Shown here piece by piece: positions 27,414 through 38,500 of a stretch of 64,000 nt of DNA. The notes below the pieces were generated by a model. It did no database searches. It saw only the letters and a list, made by a program, of their open reading frames with translations, and had not been told where the DNA came from. Source of the stretch: Acanthosoma haemorrhoidale (taxonomy: Eukaryota > Arthropoda > Insecta > Hemiptera > Acanthosomatidae); NCBI GenBank assembly GCA_930367205.1, contig OV884011.1:125321910-125385909 (forward strand). The letters run 5' to 3'. Each line of letters starts with the position of its first letter. The stretch's first letter is position 1. The position numbers were made by a program, and so were the translations under genes.

Positions 27414-28550
27414 ATGCCCTCTGCAGGGAGAGGGAGCAGTACCTGCAGAGTAACTTCCCCCACATTCGTGGGAACAAACATTAATGTTTTGACCAACAGT
27501 GAGGATATGGAGGAGCTGGTCAGCTTGATCAGCGAAGAGGACTCAGCCCAGGGGCCTTCAATGGACCTTGGCGCTGAGGTAGTGGACGACGAAGCCTCTA
27601 TGAGCTCGCTTGCGACGCTTGTAGAGGAGGTAAGCGGACTGGTAATGGAGTCAGAGAGCTTGGCACCTGGTAGGGACGCTGCATCCAAGGATGTAGGCGA
27701 GACCTGGGGATGCTAGTATTGCATCCTACGCGATTGCTGCCAGAGGAAGCAGGGTGGCGATTATCCCTAGTGGATATCCGTCCACTCAGCTGACGAAGGA
27801 GAATTGCGAGGAAATGAAGGGCCAGCTGATGAAATTTGTCGATCAGCTGGAAGAAGAGAAAGGGACAAAGCTGAATTCAGCGGAATTTACCCACATGTGG
27901 GAGCCTGTGTCATAGTCTGCGACAACCAGGAGACCAAGGACTGGTTGTCGACTATAGTACCCAATTTTAAAATCAGTGGGGATCTGGAGCTCCGTGTAGG
28001 AAAGGTGGAGGAGCTTCATAAAACCGTGAAGGTAGGAACCTTCATTACAGGAGAAATGCCTCTGGAAGGACATGTCATGAAGAGGATCAGAACCCAACAC
28101 TCTAGGGTACCTGATATTGGATTATGGAGACTCCTGGGCACCAAGGTGGAGAAGCATGGCTTCTTTGCGATCCTGTCTGCCCCAGAGACTAGTATGGAAT
28201 ACCTCGAGAAGCGGAAGCTTATGCTGAACTATGGGTTCACTAAGGTCGCTCTCAGGGTGTTGGATAAGAAGAAGCCGCCGAAAGTAGTACAGGAGAGGAA
28301 GGCGGCTGATAAAGTGGAGGAGGCAAGGAGCGATCCCGAGGTGGAGGAGTCGAAGGGGATCGCTACGACGAATTTGCCAACTCCAAAGGATGGCCCCAAG
28401 GCGAAGACTGTGGTGGCTGCGGGGGGTGGCCCCGTGGTGGGGGCTGGGGGGCGCGCTAGGTCTGGGCCCTCTGCGATGGGGAGGCCTGGGTTTGGCGCTG
28501 TCTCCCGGCGTCCGCCTCGGGTAGGCCCTCCGGGGACCGGCAGGCACTGA
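27414..28550 (+). pseudogene. ORF1 of the deleted LINE, DUF4780-like, frameshifted
   Basis: Three frames make up the protein. An acidic N-terminal segment lies at 27,414-27,716 (SEDMEELVSLISEED). A linker near 27,724-27,912 contains KFVDQLEEEKGTKLN and ends at TAG. The main domain lies from about 27,880 to the TGA at 28,550. The main domain (ACVIVCDNQETKDWL, PDIGLWRLLGTKVEKHG, LNYGFTKVALRVLDK) has the layout of DUF4780, a domain common in insect retroelement ORF1 proteins. The C-terminus is a low-complexity Gly/Pro/Arg tail. The overlap near 27,880-27,912 shows a single frameshift. There is no retroviral-type zinc knuckle. Confidence 0.75.
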
Positions 28551-28563
28551 TCATGGTGGGATA

Positions 28564-28761
28564 GTGGGATCACCAATCTGCAGATTCTGCAAGAAAGAGG
28601 GAGAAACGGCACGTCATATAATATGTGACTGTGATAACTTAGCTAGAAGGCGATACTTTCATTTTGGTAGTGATCGCATTGTAGACCCCAAACTATGTGA
28701 ACTGATCGATCCATTCAGTATCCTCAGATTTGCAAAAGCCGTGGGCCTGTCACATATTTAG
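28564..28761 (+). pseudogene. C-terminal end of a LINE ORF2 (CCHC-type finger)
   Basis: The segment shows C-x2-C-x8-H-x4-C (CRFC...H..CDC), then LARRRYFHFGS and a terminal FSILRFAKAVGL. This is the usual C-terminal zinc-finger tail of R1/Jockey-like ORF2 proteins. It begins 13 bases after the ORF1 stop, marking the site of the internal deletion. About 60 bases of 3' UTR and the poly(A) follow. Confidence 0.75.
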
Positions 28762-29085
28762 GACAGAGACATGGACGGCGCACAATAGGTCTCAGTGAGG
28801 CCGCGGTGCACAAATAATAAAAAAAAAAAAATCGTTCCAAAAAATATACTGGGCTGTTGTCACTCAATGGTTTCAACTTTTTAATTGGAAATATCTTTGT
28901 TGGCATGATTATATGCAACCAATCCGAAGTATTTTAAGCAGTTTTTAGGACTGGAGTTTTCAACTCAATGTTGGGATACATTCTTATTATAGATAGCAAG
29001 TAGCTGTAGTGCACTGATTTTTAGAAAGAATTCCATGCAGAAAGAGTGTACCAAACTTTTTTTCTTTCATAGTCCCTTTAAATTT

Positions 29086-29150
29086 ACAGATAATTATATA
29101 TTATTATAGATCCTCTGGTGAATCTATTTACAAATTTTTTTGTATTGCAC
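29086..29150 (-). mobile_element. Short Jockey 3'-end fragment
   Basis: About 65 bases match 55,186-55,250 closely (ACAGATAATTATATA, TTATAGATCCTCTGG, GAATCTATTTACAAAT). It is only the extreme 3' end of the family, reversed, with no poly(A) visible. It lies ~360 bases upstream of the Prmt5 start codon. Confidence 0.7.
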
Positions 29151-29508
29151 TGAACTGCCATGCATGCAAGGTATACATTAGTAGGTAGGGCAAGCTCAAT
29201 AGACGAAACTAACTTCAGTGGTGAATTTTGGGCGTCCTGCCAAAGAGGACCAGGGCACCTGCTCTCTGTACAGTCTACACCAGTCAGTCGTAAATACATG
29301 TGAAGTTCCTGAAACGGCCATATCGATTATTATTCCAATTCTTGGGTACATTTTTCTAACCTCTTCAGAGTTTTAGTGGTTATTCTAATGTAAGGTTTCG
29401 CGCCCCCACGCTTGTTCAAAATAGATGAGTCTAAAATTAAATTTTTAAATATAACGTTTTAATGCCATTTTATTAAATAGATTCAGTTTTTATTTTATTT
29501 TATCCAAC

Positions 29509-32500
29509 ATGGTCAAAATTTCATGCGCATTAGATATAAGCTCTGCTCCTAATTTAAAGTCAGTGCTGGAGTTTATGTCTGAAAATGGGTAAATACATGC
29601 CTATATGGAATGTTAAATATAAAAGATATTTTTTACTGTTTCTTTTTCAAATTTTGTAGCCATTATTTTGACATCTTCCTGACAACTACCAGGTTACTGA
29701 TGTTATATGTGTTATACTTTGAAAGTGAATGAGATTGTTATCAATTCTTACTAAGAGCATTCTACAAATTAACCCTCTTGTGGTATCCTGAAAACTATCC
29801 GACACCAGTGGTAACCCTTGCTCTCTCTGATCTAACAAATAAAAAACTTGTCAAAAATACATAAGTGCTAATCAAAGACTGAAAATGAGTTTAGAATAAC
29901 AGTGAAAGTGTACTATGCCTGAAACTAAAGACATTAATTTCATTATTTTTGTTTTTTACATACTTAAAACTAATTTCATTTTAATAATTAAAGGATTTTA
30001 TCTAGCTAGGAATTGATAGAAGCTAATAAAAACTAAATATTGGGGCTGCAATTTTGACAGGATGTTTTAAGCAGACACAAACTGAATACTGTGCAGACTA
30101 AAAGGAAGACTTTGAGTTCTTGTAAAATACACATCTGGAACGCTTGTTTATGGCCAGATTGTGGTACATAGCCTGAGTATTTCTAAGCGAACATCCTAGT
30201 TTCCCTTGAAATACATTTCATTTTCACTCTTTGTCACATATAATCAGGCACTAACCCCTTTCCTGTAAAGAGAGAGATGAATTGTTTCATCAAGCTCTTC
30301 TTCACTTTCCGAATCATGATCACTAACAGTGTGAAAATTGGGATTTGTTTCTTTGTCATCACTTTCAGACCGACAGACCGATTGACCGAACATCAATTCT
30401 TGATGAAGAAGTGAATGAACCAAGTTAAGATCTTGACGGCAATTTAATTTGAAAGATTTTTTTTAAGAAGGGTTCTTAATGGAAAAAAGTAGCGTGAGTT
30501 GTAAACTTATGTCTTTGAATTTAGACTGTTCTTCTATAACTTTACTTTTCTTAGCTAAACTAAGAAAGAATCAAGGAATGCCATGTACAGGATTTGACAG
30601 GAAGGTACTTTAGGGGTGAACCTGTTAACTAGTTTCTATATGACTGATACAGCAAAAATGTTGTACCCTGGGTTTACAGACTCAAGGTTCCCACTGAAGG
30701 GTTAATATTTTCCAAAAATAAATAAATTTGATTCATTAACATTTTTTTTCTAATCAACAGTTCTCTTAATTATCGTTGTATGCATGAAAAAAACTTTGGA
30801 ATCAAGTGCACTGGAACTTATGCAACAATGAATATGTATCTGTATTATAATTGGAGTTTAATATTTAATCAATTATTCTGTATAACACTATCATTTTATA
30901 CCATAATCCAACTTGTTAATGGTTACTGTATTTAAAAAAGGGTACCCTGAAGAGGTATTTAAATGTTATAAGAATTCGTAATCATCCCTAGTATTCTGTC
31001 CACCATTTATGATGGACCTATGATGTCCAGTATCTTTGTCATCAAAGTTCTTGTCATGAATTGAAAACTGGGTGTGAAATTTAATTTTTACTTTCTGCAT
31101 ATCTTGCCATTTATAGCTCAAGTGTTACTCCCTATGCTCATCCAGTCAATATAGTAGGTTAATCGGATTGTTGAAAAAAACTAGTAGCCGGACCTGATTA
31201 TCTTGCCAGTTCAACATTGGTCTAGAAACCTTTAGTAAATCGGAATGTTGCAACTTCTCTAGGGAGACATTTTTAGAAGTCATTATATTACTTTAAGTTA
31301 ATGAATAAGTTTCATGATGTCTTTCTTAAAACTCGTATTTATTTAAAATCTAGGGGTTTCAGATCTCTGAACTACAGGTGGCGGAATAGTTAAATGACCT
31401 ATACTAAATTATTCTTTTGCTGGAAACCCCATTTTGAATACTGAATCGTTTGTTTCCTAAAGTAAAGGTGTTTTGTTAGAGATAATTACACCTCTTCATA
31501 TATCAACTGTGACTATGCCATTTTCAATGTCCCACAGTTTAAAAGTCTATTTCTCAAAATTTTAAGATTTATTTGTTTTTTGTTTTGTTATGTTTTTTTC
31601 TGTGTCTGTATTTATTTGTATCAGTTGTATTATATCTGTATCTGAGTTTAACACTTAAAAGAGATGATTCTGACCTTTAAATTACAAATGTTATCTAAGA
31701 TTGTTTTTTATTTATTAGTAATAATTCAGCAACAAGGTTTTTACTTCATTCGATCCTTTTAACGGCATCTTCATCACAACATAGTAACCATCAGTATGAG
31801 TTTTATCCTGTATATCCTATGGCTTCATATTTTTATTCTTTCCTCTGGCTCCCATTTTCAAGTATTTGTCCCCTCACCTTAATGGCTTTTCTAGCAATGT
31901 GATATGCGATATGTGAGGCATTTTTTTATGAATATGATTAGTAGAATAATTGTTAACAGCAAACAATGATGCCATTATAAAGATGCGAGAAAAAACAATT
32001 TTTAAACATCAAATTTTTCTTTCTCTCACTCTGTCTTAACCTACGTTTTGAAAAAAAAAAAATTTAAGGCACGATGGTTAATTTTTTGGTTTCAGTATGT
32101 TGAGGGCTGTTAAGGAAAGGTTAGAAGTATCCAAAATTCTTATATCTAGAGTTTTAAAGATATCGTAAAATGGTAGACAGTGTATTAAAAGCATCTTCCA
32201 GAGTTTTGTTTCATTCCCTCACTAGATAGTAATTGAGTTCTAGCGGGGACTTAAAATATCAAATGAGGACCAAAATGGGGCCATATGTTACTTCTATAGT
32301 AAGGAGTGAGCAAGGATGCCCAAACATATACAGTGCGGTTTAGAGTTTTTCATCGTTCTTTAATAAGATTTGTTGACATTTTCAATTGTTTTGAGGTGGT
32401 CTATAGTTTTATTGTTGTTCATTTCCTCACTCTAATTAAACAAGGTAAGTAAATTTTTTTTGTTCTTTTGCCATATGCACATTCATTCTTGAGACAGCTA

Positions 32501-35500
32501 AAGATCTGTACCTTATATTTGATTCAAGTTTAATTTAGAAAGTGATTTAAAAAAAACAACTGTAGCTATTTTGTTTCTTTCACCTCTCTTTCCCTATGAA
32601 TAAATCTCTTCTCTTTCCTATGAAGGTAATATACTTCACCAACATGCGCCCATCAAATTGTTGAAAACTTCTTAAACGCCTGATAAATTTTTAATCCACT
32701 GTGTTTTTTCTAAAACGTTTTCTTATCAGTATTTCGTAAGATTTAAATTTGTATTACTAAAATACATTATTTAAGATACTATACAATGTTTCTTAGCTAT
32801 ACCCTCTCATTTCTCAAAAAAAACCTTGTATTTCAAATTAATTAATTTTTTTTAATAATTTGAATGTAATAATAATTTAACACAGGCGAAAATTAAGTAT
32901 GCAAGTATAATTTAAAAAAAGATAAATTGCAATTAGTACTAGATGTTAATGCTGAATGTGGAGTTTTAATTTTAAGAAATGAAAATATTTGTCTCCGCAA
33001 GGTTATACGATTGGTAAAGCACTTAGGACTGTCAAACAGCTATCATTATTGCATTAATATTCAATTTAAATGCAATATTAGAATACATATACTCTATCAG
33101 CAGTAGATTGCTTAAGTCTGTAAAATGTTAACATAATTTTATTCAAAGTTAAACCATTTTATCATACATGGAATTGCATAATTTTATCAAAAATTGTAAT
33201 TTTCATCATATTATTTATTAAAATACATAATTTTATTACATTTGTATGCAAATAATTGTCAGTGTGAATTCTCTATATGAAGTTGCCTCTGTGGGATTTA
33301 TTGGTTTATTTATACTGATTTTTTGATACTTAAATCGGATAATAATTGGCAATGGTAAATCCATCGGGAGGCTGTAGGAATTTCATTAAACTTGTTAATG
33401 GATCAGGTTTAATAAATTTGATGAAAATTTACAAATTTGTCTTTCAACAACATTAATATCCCAACAAATTATCTGCTCATCTCCAAAGTCACATATAACT
33501 ATGAATTCCCAAATTGAGAAATTAATGCAATTTTTGTTTTGTTTTATAGCTTTGACCATGTATGCCTACCCGTATCACATCCAAGGTACAAAAGAGTCTT
33601 CAAAAATAATGTACAGGATCGTGATTCTTTAGCTTTCACCAGATCAGAATTGATTCTTAACTTACGGGGTGAGAAAAACAAATTAATATTCTAAAAGAAA
33701 GAAATTAAGAAAAAATGTTATAACTAATTGTATAAATAATTTTTAGATTGGAGTGCAAACGTTATTGGCCGAATCAGTGATTATATTGATATTGATAGTA
33801 ATCATGAAACCTACAGATTGCAAAGTGAAAAAATCTTGAATCAAGAACTTATGTTTATATCTCATTTAGGCATCCAAACTTCAATTATTAAATTGAAAAA
33901 ACGCAACAATATTAACCTTTCACGGATAATATATGATAGGTGCCAAGAAAATACCCTTTATCAAACAAATGTAAGCTGCTTATTTTTTGTTTCAAACAAA
34001 TTGTTTGAAGATATGATTTTTTTGTTGGTTTACTCTTATATAGTTCAACCTTTCCCAGCAGATATGGTTTGAAGTACCTATGGAAAGTCTAAAACCTAAA
34101 ACTGCCGTTTTTCGCTCTGATAAGTCTGAGGATGAGGAAGAAGATAATCCTTGGGACTGGTAAGAAAAACTTACATTTATTAACTAACTTACCCGCAGCA
34201 TTCTTATATTGGCTCTTAAATGTTAAACATCACCATTAGTGGAGAAAATAATTTAATCGGGTAAATGTGGCCCCTAGAGCTCCAATCCGTGCCTCCCAGA
34301 CATCCAATTGTGTGGTGGTCACCCCATGGTGTTTGTGCCAAATTTCCCACAAGTCTTACAATAAGTAGGAATTTAAGAGTAGTTATATTTGGAAATGTGA
34401 TTCCCATATTATTTTTTGTTTTGTTAAATTAAATCCATGGTGCAACATTTTGTGAAAAGCAAAGACCAATACAGGTTGTCACTTTAATTGCCGACCGTGG
34501 TTGATGAGGAGAGTTAGATGGTCGATATTTAATGGTTTTGGTTAAATATCAACCTCAATTTCAGTTTATCAACCTCAATTTCAGTTTTCTCAACTCAATT
34601 TGCTACTTCTTTTTTCAAGTAGCTACTTATTTTTCTATTTATTGATTTTCTTTAGGCTAAGTGATCCATCTCCTAAAGAAAATTAGGTACTTGTCTGTTT
34701 TGCCCGGATGGAATTTTTACAAATTGGCAACTTCTGCCTTAAAACTTATTCTATTTTATATTCTATGTTAAGGTTTCTATATTATATAGAATATTTTATA
34801 AAATTCATACAGGGGAGCTGGAAATCGAACCTAGGGATGGCCTTCTGTTTGATACTAAGGAGTATCCCTGCCATATTTAATGAAAATTCACATAAATGTA
34901 AATCAAAAGCGGGATAGAGGAAATTTCTTGGTGGCAATTCCTTCCCTTAGGTTTTGCAAAATTTGCTGAAATACTACATCCTTGTTAAATTTAGAGGAAA
35001 TCCCACATTTTTCCTAAAGTAGTTGTACTATATTGAATCTTGCAATGGAAAGAAATTGAAGGTATTAATGAGGCATAAATTGGTGGAAGTGATACGTCTC
35101 CTATTTAATGTGAAAAGAGCTAAATTTCGGGTAAACATCTCGACTGGTATTGAGCCCATATCCCAACATTTACACTTTTTTACTTTATTTATTTCTACAG
35201 GATTTAAAGGAATCCAAAATTGACTAGGTATGTTTTAGGGAGATCTTTACATGTTATTTTCAAAATCGTAAAATATGTTTTTGAAAAAATCTGATTTTAT
35301 GCTATCTACCCTAGAAATGATTTAAATTTGGACTTCATTTAGGAATGTCTATTGCATTTTAGCTAATAAATTGACAATTTTGGCAGCACCAAGTTAATAT
35401 TGATAGCAGCTATTGCCTTAAACTTAATATGCTACGAATTGGTTATTTTTTATATAAGTAAACTAAAAAGCTCCAGCCTTGTAAATTATTGAGCCTAAAA

Positions 35501-38500
35501 ATTAAGGTTGAACTTAAACCTCCAATCTGTTAATATGAACTTTTAATTAAAAAAGACTCCATTGCTAGCTACCAAATAAAAATAACCAGATTTACATTCT
35601 TTTTGTGTTAAATATAACGCAAAGCAGAGTAGTAATAACAGTGTTAATAATGTTTGTTTCTTGACAAGTTCAGGGAAAAAAATGAAGGTGCCTAAAAGAA
35701 TATCATTCATATCAAGGTATATCATGTCGTTAAATATTCATTTCTTTGTTTTTAGTATATTTCTATCTTGCTGAAACTCCACAGTATATGTAATAGTAAA
35801 TTTTAAATTCTATTACATTAAAGGTGGTGTGATATGAGACATATGAATTCAACAGACAGAAGATTGGGGCTTGCATTAGTACTATCAGAAGACTTGCCTA
35901 GCCAAGAGGTTCAAAATCGTTGGCTTGGTGAACCAATTAAGGCCATCATTATTCCAACTTCTATATTTCTGACAAACCGGAAAGGATATCCAGTATTGTC
36001 TAGGGGTCATCAGGGATTCGTGAAGCAATGTGCTGCAGTTGGTGCTCTACCTATCATTTCTGGAATTATTAGGCATGAAGCTCCAAGAAACTATATACAA
36101 TACATCGATCACGTCTATGTAGTAAGCAACCTTTTATTATATTACATATTAGTCACTTGTAAGATAACTGATGTTAACATTTCTGAGGTATACAGTATAA
36201 GTATCCTGTAGCTAGTCGTTTAACATGTGTTACTTGACATCAAACTATTCATATTTATTATTAATTAATATTAATAACAGTGAACCATCCTTGTGGTCTA
36301 GTGGTTAGCCTGCTGGCTTCATACTGTGGAGACCTGGGTCCCAACCTCAGCTTGGCCTGGGATTTTTTTGTAGATGGGTCTGGTCTGGGTTAGCTCAGCC
36401 TTGCGAGAATAAATGTGTAGTTTAGCTATTTGGATAAAATAGTGAATAGAATTAAGAAAACCTAATTTTAGGTTGAGAGGTAACACCTAATGCTGATCAG
36501 ACCTCAGTGCCACCTACCAACTTAGGTAACAACCTTCGGTCAACCCTACTCTTCATGAGGTGTTAGGCCATTGGATTTATTTATGTAGTAATGATTACTT
36601 ACCAATCTTTAGATGGTTGCTCCTTAAAGTCATCATTAAATGCATACTAGTATGTCATCTCGAGATGCCTTATTTATTATTGATTGAAAACTTTAAGTCT
36701 TACAATTGTCTGTATGCATAGTATTTTAGGTTAAGTTTTATCAGCTGATTATAACTTCGGTAATTACCATTTGATAATACCGGGTTTATGGACATTAAAA
36801 CCAGACTTTCATAAATAAGGAACACAAGTATTACCATTTTCCAATAATTTAGATAAGAGGCAAGGTTTTTTTTTTTTTATGAAGATAGCTCTCAAAAACT
36901 GAAGATGTTACAGACATAAAAATAAGAAACCCAATATACATTGCTTATTACATTAAGACATCAATCTGTAAAAAATAAGATACCATTATAAATGTTTAAA
37001 TGTTTTTCAATTATAGTCGAATAACTGGACAGATCCAGTGGTACCATATACTCGTGGATTTGAGGATCATCTCCAGATACCATTGCAACCATTAATGGAC
37101 AACCTTGAGTCTCACACCTATGAAATCTTTGAAAAAGATCCTGTCAAGTATACAGAGTACAAACACGCTATTTATCTTGCTCTCTTGGACCGAGTACCCC
37201 CAGAAGAAGCTGAAACAAATGTACAGTAAGTAAAACACTTTTATACATGGACATGAACAAAATGGATATTTTTCTAAAGAAAAGTGTTATGGCCAGAAAT
37301 GTAATCTTTAGATCTGTATCCTGCTTATTACTCCAGTAATTAGAGTTATTTCAGGCACTGTTTAGAGTTATTTTTTCTTGGTTGTTCTTGGCAGCTTCTC
37401 AACTTCTCGATTAATGGCAATCCAGAGTTGCTGAAGTCTGCTAAGAGCAGAACAATATCACACAGGTTCTGTTAGGATATAACACCCTCTGACACTAGTA
37501 AAGCTTTTTTAAACTCAACAAAAAACATTTAATTACCATAATTTACTGTAGTGTCATTTCTAGGAAATAATTTAAAATATCTATTTTGGAATACATTATT
37601 ATGAAAAGTTTGAATTAAAGCAAGTGAATGTAACAACAGTGGGTATGGATAGTAGGGATCAGCTGGGGAGGGCGCTGAGAATCAGTTGTTTTTTAGAGAT
37701 GCTTGAAAGGAGATGGCAGTTGTTTAGAATTGCTTTAGAAGAGAAGTGTGAAGTTTGAGATAGTCAAAAATGTTGGTTTTGAGGGCCCCTCATATGATAT
37801 CACCTCATACATCATATTTCCTCTTATGTCAGTTATTTTTATTTCTTAATATCCTCGTATTTACGCATATGTACATGTAAAAGCATTACTTGTCAGATTG
37901 GCAGAATCTACAGGAGGCCATTGAGACAGTATTATAGTTGGAGCATCGGGATCAACAAAACACACTACTTGATCTGGAGCAAGAAAATTTGTGAAGAACT
38001 CCAAAAAACTATATGTCTTATATTTTTATTTAGTATTAAATGTTTGGTTGTCAAGCCCTGCGTTCAGAAATTTGTAAGTTTTAAAGATTAAATTATTTTT
38101 TTATTAGTAAATTAACAAAATACTATACTATGCAGAAACTGTACATTGAATCAAACTAAAAATATAATATTTGGCCTACTTGTAGTTACATTCCTGCTAT
38201 CACAGATAAAAGTTATTAACTAATGTGAACATTAAATAAAAAAGATGTCTACAAAGCTGATCCAGGGATCCGTATTAAGGAGGCCAGATAAGCGAGGTTT
38301 TACTGTAATGTTTCGTTTGTACCTACAAAAAAATTTAATAAAATAAAAGTAACATGTATAATGTAGTTAGTTATGCACTAAAATGAAATAGAACATTAAA
38401 AGGTTAATAACTAAGTGCACATTATTGTTTTATATAAAAATTATTAAAATAAGAAATATTAACATTGAATAAATTAGAAATAAAATATATAAAAGTTGTT

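Larger units (their letters stand above)
27058..28830 (+). mobile_element. Internally deleted non-LTR retrotransposon with 13-bp target duplication
   Basis: ATCGTTCCAAAAA occurs at 27,045-27,057 and again at 28,831-28,843. The element between them begins GGGGGGTAAAATGG and ends in an A-run of about 13. It carries a 5' leader of ~350 bp, an ORF1 with a DUF4780-like domain, then directly the last ~65 codons of ORF2, with the endonuclease, RT and most of the rest missing. Composition is far more GC-rich than its surroundings. It lies between the Arp6 and Prmt5 promoters. Perfect flanking repeats argue for a fairly recent insertion of the already deleted form. Confidence 0.88.
26428..29508. other. 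Divergent intergenic region, Arp6 (-) / Prmt5 (+)
   Basis: The two start codons are 3.08 kb apart, head to head. Removing the 1,773-bp insertion (27,058-28,830) and one copy of its target duplication leaves about 1.3 kb that must contain both promoters. I see no convincing TATA box or initiator. Confidence 0.5.

Noticed and set aside
36288..36360. A tRNA-Glu gene
   Set aside because: Only the 5' half and a drifted B box match; the anticodon and acceptor stems do not pair, and unrelated SINE body follows.
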